A stretch of DNA of 64,000 nt from Prorocentrum cordatum (GCA_963575745.1 CAUYUJ010004747.1:497654-561653), one strand, 5' to 3'; counted from the stretch's first letter, positions 1-10,775 are shown. Numbers and translations are program-made. Notes: a model not told the origin generated them from the letters alone.

Positions 1-245
1 ACATACATACCCACATACACACGTGCATGCATCCATACACACATACATGCATCCATACATACATGTACGTGTACATGCATATATCTAATACAACAAACAA
101 CCCATGTAAACACACATAGTATATACAGACATACGTGCATGCATACATACATACACACATACAGACGTGCATGCATGCATGTGTACATACATACAAAAAC
201 AGGCCGACAGGCAAACATATATGCATACGTACACATACACATGCT
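1..245. repeat. ACAT/ATAC-type microsatellite
   Basis: The first 245 bases are a degenerate mix of ACAT, ATAC and GCATGC words typical of a decayed tetranucleotide microsatellite. The short open frames here are rich in Tyr, Val, His and Cys only because of the repeat and are not genes. It runs off the left edge, so its full length is unknown. Confidence 0.9.
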
Positions 246-898
246 CCATATTCTGAACCTGGGGAGGCGCGATCAGAAACGCCGGCGCGCCGCATTGCAG
301 AAACACGCGGCACGATGCCAAGGAGGAGTGCAAAACGGCAGCTTGCGAGAATCTACTCAGCCATTAGGACATTCGCGTAGGCCGCTCACCAGGAAAAGCC
401 GCCCCAGGGAAGTGGTCGAAAATTCAGGCGGCCCAAGCGGGTCGGAAAATTCTTGAGCTTCCCGAAGGGTCACCAGGAGTCCCTGGGCCACAACAGTTCT
501 CGCAGCCTGCGACCGGGAGACAGCATTTGATTGCTTGAAAATCTGACAAGGAGAAGCAGGAGGAGGAGGACAGAGGGAACGTGAGTATGATTCGAAAGGG
601 GAGGAAGGCCATGAGGACGAGGATTGGGATTTTTCGATCAGCAAACCGAATTCGGGAGCCGCAGTGCAGACGACCGATTCACGAGCTGAAGAGGACAGAT
701 GGGGTTCCGTGCTCTTCTTGGGTCAGTCCTGAGAACTCCGCACCGCCCAAACCCCCCCTTCAGTTTCCACCGCCCTTCTCCGGGCGGAGGTGGGCGACGA
801 CAAGCAGGAAGAGGACGAGGCACAGCGTGTGCTGGTTTGCGGGCTTCGGTGCCGGGTGCGCCCAGGGTCCACGAGCTGAGCAAAAATCAGCGCCTCAG
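246..898. other. No recognisable feature
   Basis: GC-rich sequence with short overlapping open frames on both strands. None shows a recognisable domain or family pattern, and I see no RNA gene or repeat structure. Confidence 0.5.
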
Positions 899-1140
899 GC
901 CCCTCCCCAGGAGGAGGAAGCGGGGGATGAAGAAAAAAAGAAGGAAGAAAGGGGGAGGAGAAAGGAGGAGAAGGAGAAGGAGAAGGAGGAGAAGGAGAAG
1001 GACTAGGAGGAGGGAGGCTAGGCTTCGGCCTTACTTTTGCGCAACGTCAAAAATGAGGAGGGAGGAAGCAGAGGAGGAGGAGGAGGAGGAGGAGGAGGAG
1101 GAAAAGGGACAACGTCCAAAGGAGGGGGAGAAGGAGGACT
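899..1140. repeat. GGA/GAA purine tract (two blocks)
   Basis: Two purine-rich GGA/GAG blocks (about 910-1015 and 1055-1138), separated by about 40 bases of mixed sequence, are followed by a CT dinucleotide run at 1203-1255. Frames crossing them give runs of Lys, Arg and Glu and are repeat translations, not proteins. Confidence 0.85.
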
Positions 1141-1202
1141 GCGTTGCGCGTGCTGAGAGGAGGCATCCACCAAACGAGGAACGCATACTTTGCGCCTTCG
1201 GA

Positions 1203-1255
1203 GCTGGGAATCTCTCTCTTTCTCTCTGTTTCTCTCTCTCTCTCTCTTTTCTGCC
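1203..1255. repeat. CT dinucleotide repeat
   Basis: An imperfect TCTC run just downstream of the GGA tract. It is part of the same low-complexity cluster. Confidence 0.8.
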
Positions 1256-2534
1256 ACACTTCCTTTTTCGGCACCTATTGGGGACAACCGTGCAGTCAGA
1301 GCGTATCGCACAATCTCGAAACCGACACCCTCCACGATATGGCACACACGTAGTCCTCATGACTTCTCCGCCCCGCAGGCGGGGCGTATTGTGTTCCGAG
1401 CGCGTTTGCCAACGTCCCGCCCTCTGATATATAGAAACGGGTGCGTTGTGGGGGTCCACGCGTGATCTTCGTAGCCAGTTTCGCTCAAGCTTGAGTGTTC
1501 AAGCTCAAAGCACCCTTTCGAATCTTGTCTTTTCGGTTCCGACCCTGAACCCTGCCATGGCGCCGCGGGGCCTCCTGGCGCTCCTCTCTGAGGCCCTCGC
1601 AGTCGCATCTCGGGCACCCTCTGGTCTTCTTGTGGACCTGAAGCCCGCACCACACGCGGGTGTGGACCGCGCGCGGCCAACGATCAGCTGGATTGTCCCT
1701 CACCTGGACGGCTGTAACACGTCATCTTGGTATGCGCCTGGAGACCCTTCAGTTCTATGATCTTGACCCTGCGCGTCACCATGGTGACCAGGGAGGCCAA
1801 GAGCTTACTGAACTGAGAGGATTTTGATCAGTGTCCTGACGCACCGAAGCCCTTCAGTTTCATCCGGTGATCCTCAGGACGTATGTTAGCCGTTAGCCCC
1901 ATGAGTGCCCGCCCCGTTCAGCTCCGTCGGCAGCGCCCCGCCGGTCTCGGCCCTCATCGAGGGCTTTGGTGGACAAGCGCACGCTGGCGCCAACACTCGT
2001 CCTGCCCAGGGCCCCCCCTGGGTGTAGCAGATCGCCGTCGTCGTCATCCTTGCTGTCCTCGTCCTCGTCGATTCCGTCGTTGTCTCCGTCGGCGTCGTGG
2101 CGTTCACGTCTGGAGAGCGTCTCGCGAAGTTGAGTACACCCTGTCAGCGACTCGCTCATCCTCACACGTGCGAGAAGTGGAGAAGGCTTGGCAAGGGCCT
2201 CCACCCGAAGAGGGACGGAGTCTCAGTCAAGCCTGTCTCTTTTTGCCCTGTATAATTTGGGATCCTTGGCCGCTGATGTCAAAAAGTCTTCGTCGTCGCC
2301 GCTGAACTGAAGGACCCCAGGCTGCGTACCTGGCGGCGCGCAGGCGGGGGCGCGGCGGCGGGGTGGCCCTCTGACCGAGAGCGCCCCGCCTCGCCTTCCC
2401 CGCAGCAGCTTAGCGGGCGGGGCGCCGACCTCTCCCGAGGGGCCGCATGTCACCCCCCCCCCTCCGCCTCCCTACCTGCCTCCTCAGAGGAGGGAAAGCT
2501 GCCCACACCGCTGCTCTTGCCTCGCTCTCCCCTT
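1256..2534. other. GC-rich sequence without a supported gene
   Basis: Several 70-140-codon frames overlap on both strands. A plus-strand frame from the ATG at 1557 to a stop near 1760 is the most protein-like, but it matches no family I recognise. A short TCG/TCC-rich stretch (about 2034-2100) encodes acidic residues on the minus strand and looks like microsatellite. No gene is called. Confidence 0.4.
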
Positions 2535-2655
2535 TTGTGGGCCTCCTGGGAGGCCTTCGTCGCCACCGCTGGATTCGCCTCGAAATTCTGGTCTGAACGC
2601 ACCCTGGGAGAGGTCCGGGCAGTGGAGGTATCGGTAATTTTGTCGGTAACTCTTG
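2535..2655 (+). repeat. Dispersed repeat family B, copy 1
   Basis: About 120 bp sharing the core CGTCGCCACCGCTGGATTCG, followed by CTCGAAA and GGTCTGAACG, with copies at 17105-17225 (same strand), 15285-15368 (reverse) and 52655-52810 (diverged). The 3' part contains GGGAGAGGTCCGG, which the 52.7-kb copy also has. It is non-coding in all copies. The family is not one I can name. Confidence 0.75.
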
Positions 2656-2776
2656 GTTTCCCCATCAACTTCTGCCTGCAAGTCTGGCCTTGTCGTCTTG
2701 TGGCACTGCCAGCGCGGTCTGTACCAGGAAATTGTGCTCATATGGTCCTCCGCATCCCCCCTCCTGCCCACTGCTG

Positions 2777-3459
2777 CCTCCCCCCTCCTCTTCTTACTCC
2801 GCCTCCTCCTCCTCCTCCTCCTCCTCCTCCTCCTCCTCCTCCTCCTCCCTCCCTCTCTCCTCCTCCTCCTCCTCCTCCTCCTCCTCCTCCTCCTCCTCCT
2901 CCTCCTCCTCCTCCTCCTCCTCCTCATCCCTCATCCCTCCCTCATCCCTCCTCCCTCCTCCCTCCTCCCTGCTCCCTCCTCCCTCCTCCTCCTCCCTCCT
3001 CCTCCTCCCTCCTCCCTCCTCCCTCCTCCCTCCTCCTCCTCCTCCTCCTCCTCCTCCTCCTCCTCCTCCCTCCCTCCTCCCTCCTCCCTCCTCCCTCCTC
3101 CCTCCTCCTCCTCCCTCCTCCTCCTCCTCCTCCCTCCCCCTCCTCCCTCCTCCCTCCTCCTCCTCCTCCTCCTCCTCGCTCCTCCTCCTCCTCCTCCTCC
3201 TCCTCCTCTCCTCCTCCTCCTCCTCCTCCTCCTCCTCCTCCTCCTCCTCCTCCTCCTCCCTCCCTCCCTCCTCCCTCCCTCCCTCCCTCCCTCCCTCCTC
3301 CCTCCCTCCTCCTCCTCCTCCTCCCTCCTCCCTCTCCTCCCCTCCCTCCTCGCTCCTCCCCTCCTCCCCCTCCTCCTCCTCCTCCTCCTCCTCCTCCTCC
3401 TCCTCCTCCTCCTCCTCCTCCTCCTCCTCCTTCCGCTCCTCCTCCCCCCCCTCCTCCTG
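2777..3459. repeat. Long TCC trinucleotide tract
   Basis: About 680 bp of almost pure (TCC)n with scattered CCCTCC interruptions. Every frame on both strands is open, giving poly-Pro, poly-Leu or poly-Ser (plus) and poly-Glu, poly-Arg or poly-Gly (minus). The several 170-370-codon frames across it are artefacts of the tract. The pure purine/pyrimidine strand bias could favour triplex (H-DNA) structure. Confidence 0.95.
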
Positions 3460-4394
3460 ACCACTTCTTAGACCTGCGTCTGGCCGTGGCCGCCAGGGCC
3501 ACGCGTGCCCTCCATACCCAGAAATCCGACGGCCTCGATCATTTTCATACATGCGGGGTTCATGGAAGTCCCGACCCTTTCCCATGGGCCAGCCCTTCAT
3601 ACCGAGTCGTTTTTTGACGGCCCTGGGGCCCAGCGAGGGCCTCCGGGAGGCCGATGACGACGAACAATTTCTGCATCCTCGAGCTCCGACGCTGCGACAA
3701 ACTGCTGCATCTCGAAAATTTCACAAGTGGGGCCCCAGTCCGTCGTTATTTATCGGGCCAGACCTGTGCTGTCCCCGGGGCCCGAAACGGGGCAGCGAAT
3801 CGCGCTGGGAAAGTGCCAACGCCAGGATCTCGGGGGAGGCCCGGGCTCCTCGCACCCGCCCGCCACCCCTCCGTGCGTGCCGCCACCCGTCGCCGGGGCA
3901 GACCCAGAGCCATTTCCGCCTGCAGCTCTCCGGCACCCGCGACTTCACGTCGGCCCTCCTAGGCGACTCGGGGCGCGTCGCGAGCGCTGCCTCGCTGGCG
4001 GTGCCCTGGCCAGGGCCGGAACTTGCGCCGGCTACCACGTACTGGTGCCGCCTGAGGACTGGGCGTCACCAGCCCAGACATGCTCGCGTCGTAAAGAGAC
4101 GGTTGCTTTCTCCTCTGGCGTTTTTCGGTCAATACCCTGGCCGTCCCCCTAAATGGATCGGCGCGGAGCCCCCCATGCCTGTCGCGCGGAGCGCGCCAGG
4201 GGCGGCGCCCGAGGTGCCGCCAGCGGGGTCCAGGGTCGATCCAACATCCACGCGGAGTTCTGAGAGTTTCTGTTTCTGCCGTTAGTATTCTTCGAGTCTG
4301 GACCTTCTTGAGGCTGGGGTCACCTCTGGGCCATGGGCACCTCTCCCTGGCACCCGAGGTGCTGCTTCTGTTCAATACGGAGTTCGCAGAAGTC
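3460..4394. other. Repeat-derived sequence without a gene
   Basis: GC-rich sequence holding one copy of dispersed family C (about 3590-3670). The remainder shows no recognisable protein or RNA. Open frames up to about 240 codons overlap on both strands and have no domain signature. Confidence 0.45.
3590..3670 (+). repeat. Dispersed repeat family C, copy 1
   Basis: Carries CCGAGTCG, TTTTTTGACGG and then GGGGCCCAGCGAGGGCCTCC. The same block recurs at 4395-4465 and 51650-51845 (same strand) and at 13985-14100 and 16395-16535 (reverse strand). Confidence 0.7.
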
Positions 4395-4465
4395 CCGACC
4401 CGCCTCCTCTTCTTCCGAGTCGCGTTTTGAAGGACTCGGGGCCCGGCGAGGGCCGGAAGGAGCCG
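4395..4465 (+). repeat. Dispersed repeat family C, copy 2
   Basis: A shorter, more diverged copy with CCGAGTCGCGTTTTGAAGG followed by GGGGCCCGGCGAGGGCC, about 800 bp from copy 1. Immediately after it (4489-4531) a ~22-bp unit containing GCCGCATAAGTTGTTTTGC is tandemly duplicated. Confidence 0.65.
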
Positions 4466-4944
4466 AGAGCGGCCAACAAAACCTTCTGCCGCATAAGTTG
4501 TTTTGCACCGCCGCATAAGTTGTTTTGCAGCGCAAGCATGCCCTGTGCTAGCGACACCCTCGTCGCAGGCGATTTATCCCCCACCCCCCGACTTTTCGAT
4601 GAAACATGAAACCGCTCAGAAAATGAGGGAAGCTCGGCGTTACACCCCTATCGAGGTTGGACGCCCCCCCATCGTATATCCCAGGGTAGGGCCCCAAGTC
4701 CATTCGGAACCCCCACGAAGCCTGGGATAGGGGTCGACATATCCCCCGTTACCTCGGACCATGCTCGCGTCGTGAGGAGCACCTTGCGGCGTGAGGTTGT
4801 TGGTCGCCTGCGACCTTCGGGCGCCCTCGCCCTTGCCCCGGGGGCTCCGCACAAGACAAGGGCAGCATCTCGGAGGCCCGCGAGGCGTAAACTTGGCCGC
4901 GTAAGGTCGCGCGTGAGCGCCCTCTTGTTCTTCGTGTTCTTATT

Positions 4945-5009
4945 ATCCTCCTCCTCCTCCTTCTCCTCCTCCTCCTCCTCCTCCTCCTCCTCCTCCTCCT
5001 CCTCCTCCC
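4945..5009. repeat. CTC trinucleotide tract
   Basis: A 65-bp (CTC)n run, the same motif as the large tract near 3 kb. The frames across it are not genes. Confidence 0.9.
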
Positions 5010-5337
5010 ATGAGGTCGTGGCGTCTTCTCGCGTAAGATCCGTTTATTTCGAGCCCCCCCCGAGAGGACTTGGACGCCCGAGGGCTGCGCCTCGGAGTGG
5101 TCCGAGGCCAGCAAGATCATCCAGAAGGCCAACCAACGGCATGAACACGCATCGGAAGCGACGCAACCACAGGCAACGGTAGCACTTACTCCCGAAAAGA
5201 GAGGCTGCCCGTCGGTCGTTGACGGTAGTTATGTGTGGCGTCCCAGATCCCAATCTACTTCAGCCACCTTCCGATTTCAAGAGACGAGCGTGTTCCTTCT
5301 TCCCTCCTCTTCAGGGGGCGACGCCACCACAGGCAAA

Positions 5338-5475
5338 GCAAAAGTGGGAGGCGACGCGAAAGCGAGAGGCGAAGCGAACGTGGGGAGGCGGAGCGAAAGT
5401 GGGGTGGGAAGCGAACGCTGGGGGCCAAGCGAAAATGGGAGGCGAAGCGAACATCGGAAGGCGAAGCGAACGCGC
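5338..5475 (+). repeat. 18-bp-type minisatellite, plus orientation
   Basis: A degenerate tandem array whose unit is close to GTGGGAGGCGAAGCGAAA, with about eight units. The same unit occurs in reverse orientation at 5599-5872 and again in plus orientation at 10174-10375. The frames across it translate to Lys-, Arg- and Glu-rich repeats and are not genes. Confidence 0.85.
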
Positions 5476-5598
5476 GAGGAGACGCCGGCACAGGCAAAGG
5501 TGGCACTTCCCCACGACGAGACTGATCCACGGCTAGTTGAGGCCATTCACGACAAGGTGATACTCATTCACGACAAGGACGGCGTAAGGTGGAGACGA

Positions 5599-5872
5599 TC
5601 GTTTCCCACTTTCCCTTCGCCTCCCACTTTCCCTTCGCCTCCCAATTTCGCGTCGGCTCCATCTGCTTCGGCTCTCACTCCCGCTTCCCCTCCCACATCC
5701 GCTTCGCTTTCCAGTGTTGCTTCGCATCCCACGATCGCTTCGTTTCCCACTGCCGCTTCGCCTCCCACTTTCGTTGCGTCGCCCAGTTTCGCTTCGCCTT
5801 CCACGTTCGTTTCGCCTCCCAGTTTCGCTTCGCCTCCCACGGTCGCTTCGCCTTGCACCTTCGCTCCGCCTT
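5599..5872 (-). repeat. 18-bp-type minisatellite, reverse orientation
   Basis: About 15 degenerate units reading CGCTTCGCCTCCCACTTT on the plus strand, the reverse complement of the array at 5338-5475. The two form an inverted pair around a ~123-bp spacer that itself holds a direct repeat of ATTCACGACAAGG. This array lies about 210 bp before the copia-like gag. Confidence 0.85.
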
Positions 5873-6084
5873 CCGATGTTGCTCGGGATCTTGTGTGATT
5901 CGGACGCCATCAATTCGTGACTTCCCCGCAAGCCCTTTTGTTCGAGCTGCGTTGGAGGAAAAAGAGCTCCAAGATACGCTTTCTCCACGCTTCCGCGTAA
6001 CTTCCGCTATGATAGCGGAGAGCGTGGTTTTGTGGTGAACTACGCAGAGCAGATCCACGGGAAGATTGAGGACGTGCGCTGCCC

Positions 6085-6786
6085 ATGGCAGCGGCGCCCA
6101 GAGAGCAGCTGGTGGATTGCAGAAGCGACATCAAACTGCCAGAGTTCAGCGGCAGAGCTGAGGACTGGCCCAGCTGGTCCATCAAAGCACATGCGTTCGT
6201 CGCGCTGATGGGCTGGGATGACCTCATCGACAATGTTGAGACCCGGCCAGCGCTCGCGGTGGACAACGTCAGCATGGGCGAGCGCGCGGCAGCGACGAGC
6301 AGATGCTGCATGCCATGCTGATCACCAAGACCCAGCGCAAGGCGCTGGCGATGGTCACTTTCGCAGGCAGGCACGAGGGTTTCATTGCCTGGCGAGCGAT
6401 CAAGAATGAGTACGAGCCTGGGGTGGGCAACAGGTTCGCAGCTTTGCTCAGCGGCCTGCTCAAACCCAGGCGGGGCGACCAGAAGCCGTTTGCCAGCTCG
6501 TTGACTGGGACAACAACGTGGCGAGGGGTACGTCACGCAGGCGGGGAAGGACTTCGGCGATGAGTTTCGCATCGCCTCGCTGCTCGTCCATCGCCCCGAG
6601 CCGTGCAAGACCGCGCTGCGCAACGCTCCGACGGCCGCCAGGGTCTCGCACGCGGCGCTGAGGACCCACCTGAGAGTGTGGATGGCGTCTGGACAGGTCT
6701 TCGCAGCTAGCGGCACGGCGGGCCAAGGCGTGGCGCCGATGGAGATCGGTGCGATCTCGGTCCATGCCCTGCCGCAACAGCCTTAG
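6085..6786 (+). pseudogene. gag: Copia-like gag remnant
   Basis: Starts at ATG 6085 and reads a gag-like helical segment containing IKLPEFSGRAEDWPSWSIK, a pattern common in retroelement Gag proteins of algae. The reading moves between frames (6085-6321, then 6303-6563, then to about 6786), which indicates at least two frameshifts. A continuation containing GQGVAPMEIGAISVHALPQQ ends in a TAG at 6784, just before the basic linker and zinc knuckle. Its role in a live element would be capsid formation. This copy cannot make a full product. Confidence 0.65.
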
Positions 6787-7330
6787 CCAAAGCGCAAAGG
6801 CGACAAGTCGGGCGGCGGCAGGGGCGATAAGACGGGCGGCGCGGGCAACAAGGGCGGCAAGGGCAGCAAGAAGGGAGTCAAGAACGACGAGCTCCAGGGC
6901 AGCACCCCCGCCAAGTTCAAGGGAACAGGCAACCGGTGCCAGAAGCAGGGGCACAAGGAGAAGGACTGCCGGCACAAGGCAGCTGGCAAGCCTCAGGCGC
7001 CGACGTCAGCGCCCCCGAGGGCGGCCGCAGCCCAGCAGGCCTCTGCGGGCGCTGAGGGCCGGCGGACCGCGAGCGCGGCGGCCGCGGGCTCTGACGGCGA
7101 CGAGGTCGGCCGGGTCTCCGGGGCCCGGAGCTCGGTCGGAGGCCGCCGCAGGGAGGAGCGCAGAGGGCCCATCCTCGCAGACAGCGGCAGCGACGAGCAC
7201 CTCTGCGGCCAAGCGTTCGGAGCACAGCGCCCGACAGTTCAGGGGGACCCCGCGGCGCCCAAGCTCACCACGGTGAGCGACCAGAGGCTTGGTACCGAGG
7301 GGCCCCGCAGGATCCCGACGCCTTCTACTT
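6787..7330 (+). pseudogene. Copia-like zinc knuckle and aspartic protease remnant
   Basis: In one frame after the stop at 6784, a Gly/Lys-rich linker leads to a CCHC-like knuckle reading NRCQKQGHKEKDC (about 6934-6975). The second Cys is missing, so it is degenerate. About 65 codons later comes GPILADSGSDEHLCG, in which DSG is the catalytic triad of retroviral-type aspartic proteases (about 7168-7210). Homology then appears to shift frame near 7290-7310, where FYFAAQIHDATGEA is readable in another frame and ends in TAG. This marks the gag-to-pol junction of the relic. Confidence 0.65.
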
Positions 7331-7664
7331 CGCTGCGCAGATCCACGACGCGACGGGCGAAGCCTAGCGCGCAGCCTGCCCCGCCAGGGTCGCCGCTGCA
7401 GGTGCCGCTGGAGCTCCGCGGGGGACAGCGCGGGGAGGGGATCCTCCGCCCCACCCAGATGCTCGAGGGCCACGTGGCCCAGCACCACCAGATGCAGGAG
7501 CTGCGCCACCACGGGCGCGGGAGGCGGCGGCGCCACCACGGGCGCGGGAGCCCGCGGCCCCACTGCAGGCGGCGCCTGCGAAGGGTCAGGAGGCACCTGC
7601 GGCGGCACAGCCGCCGGGGCGGTCATACCTCGAGGGGCTCGGCCCGAGCTCGAGGATCGACGCC

Positions 7665-8898
7665 ATGCAGAAGCGCCTCAAGGAGATCTACGCCCCGTAC
7701 TACGGGACCAAGGCTCAGCGCTGGGCGCCGCTCGTCGAGTGCGAGGGCATGCGCAAGGTGGAGGCGGCGACGGATGACTATCGCGAGCTGAGGCGCGAGG
7801 AGATGAGGCGCCAGGCGGAGACGGGGCAAGCGCTGGAGCCGACCACGTTCCCCGACGTCCGCGAGCCGACGCCAGAGGAGAGGCAGCGCCATGAGGGGAA
7901 CCAGCACTGCCCACCGCGGCGCTGGTGCGAGCATTGCCAGATGGGACGGGGACGCGACAGGCCCCGCGAGCTGCTTGACGCGGAGGTGGAGCGCCCCCCG
8001 CGATCAGACTTGACTTGGCGTTCTTCAAGGGCGAGGCGGCCGACGGCACGGAGGCGGGCCCTCGCGCCGAGGATGGCCAGAGACAGGGCGAGGAGGTGGC
8101 ACTGGGGGTCGCGGATGCCGACACGGGTGCCACGAGGAGCGCACCGAAGCCCGACCGACGCGCTGATCCCTGCGCGGCGGCAGCCACGGTGGCGTTCAGC
8201 AAGAGCCTTTTCGATCAGAAGGTTATCCTAAGGCCAGACCGCGAGGGCGCCATGATGGACCTGGCCAACAACGTCGAGGCAGAGTTGCCTAACCGTGTGG
8301 TCGTGAGACCTGCCCCGCGTTCAGCTCCCAGTCAAACCCCTCCGAGAACGCCGACGGCATCATTCAGGCGCAGTTCCGCACGAGCAGGAGCGCGCTGGAG
8401 GCACGACTGGGGGCCAGGGTCCGCCCAGGCACGGCCATGTACAAGTGGTTACAGCGCCGCGCGGGCTGGGCATGCACCAACCTGAAGATCAAGGCGAGCG
8501 GTCGCACCGCACATGAGGACCTCTACGGCCACGCCTACACCAGTGAGATGGCCACGCCAGGGGAGTCCGCCCTGGCGCGCCTAGCTAGGGGCAAGAATCG
8601 CAGGGCGAGAGGCAAGGTGCACCACAAGGGCGGCATGGGCTTCGCGAGGGCGGTCTGGCGAGGGAAGAGCTACGACACCGACGAGCACATCTGCGCCCTC
8701 GAGACGGGTGAGTTAGTCACGACGAGGACCGTCAAGAGGCTGCCCGGAGAGCGGAGGTTCAATCGCACCGCCGTGGCGGCGATCGCGCACATGCCATGGC
8801 AGCCCCGAGGGCAGGGCGCGGTTCCGTGCGGGATCGAGCCGAACGTTACGCCCCCTGATCGGTGGCGCATGAGGCAGCTGAGGCACAGCCAGACCTGA
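7665..8898 (+). pseudogene. Copia-like integrase remnant
   Basis: A zinc-binding part reading HCPPRRWCEHCQMGRGRDRP (from about 7904) resembles the HHCC domain that precedes copia integrases. A further frame gives DLAFFKGEAADG and VALGVADADTGATRS (about 8010-8130), like the first catalytic Asp region of the core. ILRPDREGAMMDLANNVEAE (about 8230-8285) resembles the second Asp strand. GRTAHEDLYGH (about 8500) resembles the C-terminal side of the core. The pieces lie in at least three frames. A frame open from 8437 to 8898 overlaps the start of the RT frame. Confidence 0.6.
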
Positions 8899-10172
8899 AC
8901 GCCGCGGCCCAGTCCAGCGCGGCCGCCCATGGCGGCTGGCCAGCAGCCCAGACGGGCACGCCCATGGCGGCGCCCTCGGCCAACGCGGCAGGCGGCGACG
9001 AGGCGCCTGTTGGGGACGGGAAGGCGGGGCCTGCGACACAGACGTCGGCTGCTGGAGGCGCTGGGGGCGACGCCCCCGTGACGCCGCGGGCTGCAGCACC
9101 CGCGAGTGTGGCTCCGCAGTCACCCCCGATGGGCCGATCGCCGCAGCGACCTGCGGAGGGGGGTGACAACCGCGGCGCCCGTGCGAGGTCCCGAGTTAGC
9201 GGAGTAGCAGCTGAGCACCGCGACGACGTTCGGCCTGACTTCCTGCAGATCCCCAGGGACATGGATGTCCCAGATCCCCATGATGCGTCGGATTCGCAGT
9301 TGATCGAGGCCCCCACCCGACGGGCCCTCGACGGCTTGAGGCAGCACGGGGTGGGCAAGCTTGTCAAGCGAAGCGAGGCCGTCGGCAAGAGGATCAGCGC
9401 CCACTGGGGCCACGTCTACAAGTGGGACGCGAACCTCGGGTGCAGGATCGCTAAGTCAAGGTACGTCGCGCGAGAGTTCAAGTGGCAGGAGTACCGCGAC
9501 GACCTCTTCGCGCCAGGGAGCAGCATGGCCGACAGCCGAGTGGTGGACTACGTGGCCCTGAAGCACGGAAGGCCCACCTTCACTGTTGACGCGGAGGACG
9601 CGTGCTACCACGCCCCCGGGGAGGAGGGCGCGCGGGCCGAGTGCCCACCCGAGGTCCTAGAAGACTACCACGCGAAGGGCGACACCGAGGACTACGCGTG
9701 GCAGCTTGCGAAGCAGTTGCCAGGACGGCGTGCTGGTGGGAAACACTGGGTCGAGTTCGCCGCGGAGCAGCTCATGGCCACGGGGTTCGAGCGGTCGCCG
9801 ACCGCTCCCCAATTCTTCTGGCACGCCGAACTCCCATGTCTGGTGGAGCTTCACATGGACGGTATGCACGGCACCGCGCCTGGAGTTGCAGGGTCCGGCT
9901 TCGTGCTGGACCTAGGCCGTGACATCGAGGTGAAGTGGTCAGGCCTGCAAGGCGACAGTGCCGACTACGAGTTTCTCAGGAGGCGGCGTGCGCGGGAGGC
10001 TGATGCCACCTACATCCAGCCAAACGGGAAGTACCTCACGAGGGCGCTGGAGGCGCTGGGCATTGAGGAGGTCAACCCGCGCGCCACCCCAGGGGTGGAG
10101 GCGCGCAGAACAGGCAGGGATGACACGCCCGACCTCAGCCCAGACGAGGCTAAGCTGTTCAGGGGCGTAGCG
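8862..10172 (+). pseudogene. Copia-like reverse transcriptase, truncated, catalytic Asp lost
   Basis: One frame is open from 8862 and runs past 10172 to 10484. After an Ala/Pro-rich linker it reads GHVYKWDANLGCRIAKSR, VAREFKWQEYRDDLFAPGS and FTVDAEDACYHAPGEEGAR, matching copia RT blocks around the first catalytic Asp. The YVDD box position reads LHMDGMHGT (about 9849-9876), so the second catalytic Asp is Gly and the enzyme is inactive. LSPDEAKLFRGVAKL matches the start of the last RT block. At that point (about 10172) the frame enters the minisatellite and continues as KWEATR repeats to a stop at 10482-10484. Those repeat codons are not original RT sequence. Confidence 0.75.
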
Positions 10173-10173
10173 A

Positions 10174-10375
10174 AGCTTAAGTGGGAGGCGACGCGAAAGT
10201 GGGAGGCGACGCGAAAGTGGGAGACGAAGCGAAAGTGGGAGGCGACGCGAAAGAATGTGCGAGGCGAAGCGAAAGCGGGAGGCGAAGCGAAAGTGACGGG
10301 CGAAGCGACAATCGGAGTCGAGCGAAATTGGGAGGCGAGCGAGACCGGGAGACGAACGAAACCTGGAGGCGAAGT
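10174..10375 (+). repeat. 18-bp-type minisatellite truncating the copia RT
   Basis: About eleven units close to GTGGGAGGCGACGCGAAA, the same family as 5338-5475 and reverse to 5599-5872. The array begins exactly where RT homology stops and keeps the reading frame open, adding KWEATRKWEATR-type repeats to the hypothetical product. The copia relic is therefore bracketed by oppositely oriented arrays. Confidence 0.85.
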
Positions 10376-10775
10376 AAGAGCGGGGGGACTTCTGAGAAGT
10401 TTTCTGCGTCATCGGGGGAGGCTTAGACCACCTGTCAGAAGTCCAGGGGACTTCGAGCCTTCTGAGAAGGCCCGGTTCTTCTGATGTTCCCCCATCGCAC
10501 GCCGCCGAGTATTGGAAACATCGTGGCATCGCATGTCTGGGGGGGCACCTCCAGCGAGGGGGTGCACGATGCTCCTCCGAGCTGGGGATCGGGGGTGTCT
10601 CGAGCGAGAGGGAACCAGACCACCAAGAGGGTCCTCCCTGGCGCTTCGAGCTGGTGGTGGCTGTGTCGCCTGTCCTTGTGTCCTGCAAACAGACTGTGGG
10701 AGGTCCGCGCGGACGTCTTACCAGGCCAGACGAGGTAGGGGGAGGATTGGGCGAGCGGGGTCGGACGAACTCGGG
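10376..10775. other. No recognisable gene
   Basis: GC-rich spacer. GAAGTTTTCTGCGTCATCGG (about 10396) is shared, with one change, with about 21262, so part of it is another dispersed repeat. CGCATGTCTGGGGG (about 10531) is also found near 51962. No protein or RNA is recognised. Confidence 0.5.

Larger units (their letters stand above)
6085..10172 (+). mobile_element. Decayed Ty1/copia-like retroelement
   Basis: The order gag, zinc knuckle, aspartic protease, integrase, reverse transcriptase is the Ty1/copia order. Each part is readable by motif but in different frames, so the element has several frameshifts and in-frame stops. It ends abruptly inside the RT at the minisatellite near 10172. 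The last RT block, RNase H and the right LTR are absent, and I saw no LTR or primer-binding site on the left. It is a dead relic. The assignment to copia rests on integrase lying before RT. Confidence 0.8.

Noticed and set aside
1557-1760. Short plus-strand frame starting MAPRGLLALLSEALAVAS as a signal-peptide protein
   Set aside because: Only about 67 codons, no family match, and antisense frames are equally open. There is not enough evidence for a gene.
2517-3617. Proline-, leucine-, serine- or glutamate-rich open frames of up to 366 codons across the TCC tract
   Set aside because: They exist on both strands and in all phases because a pure trinucleotide tract has no stops. They carry no non-repeat protein sequence.
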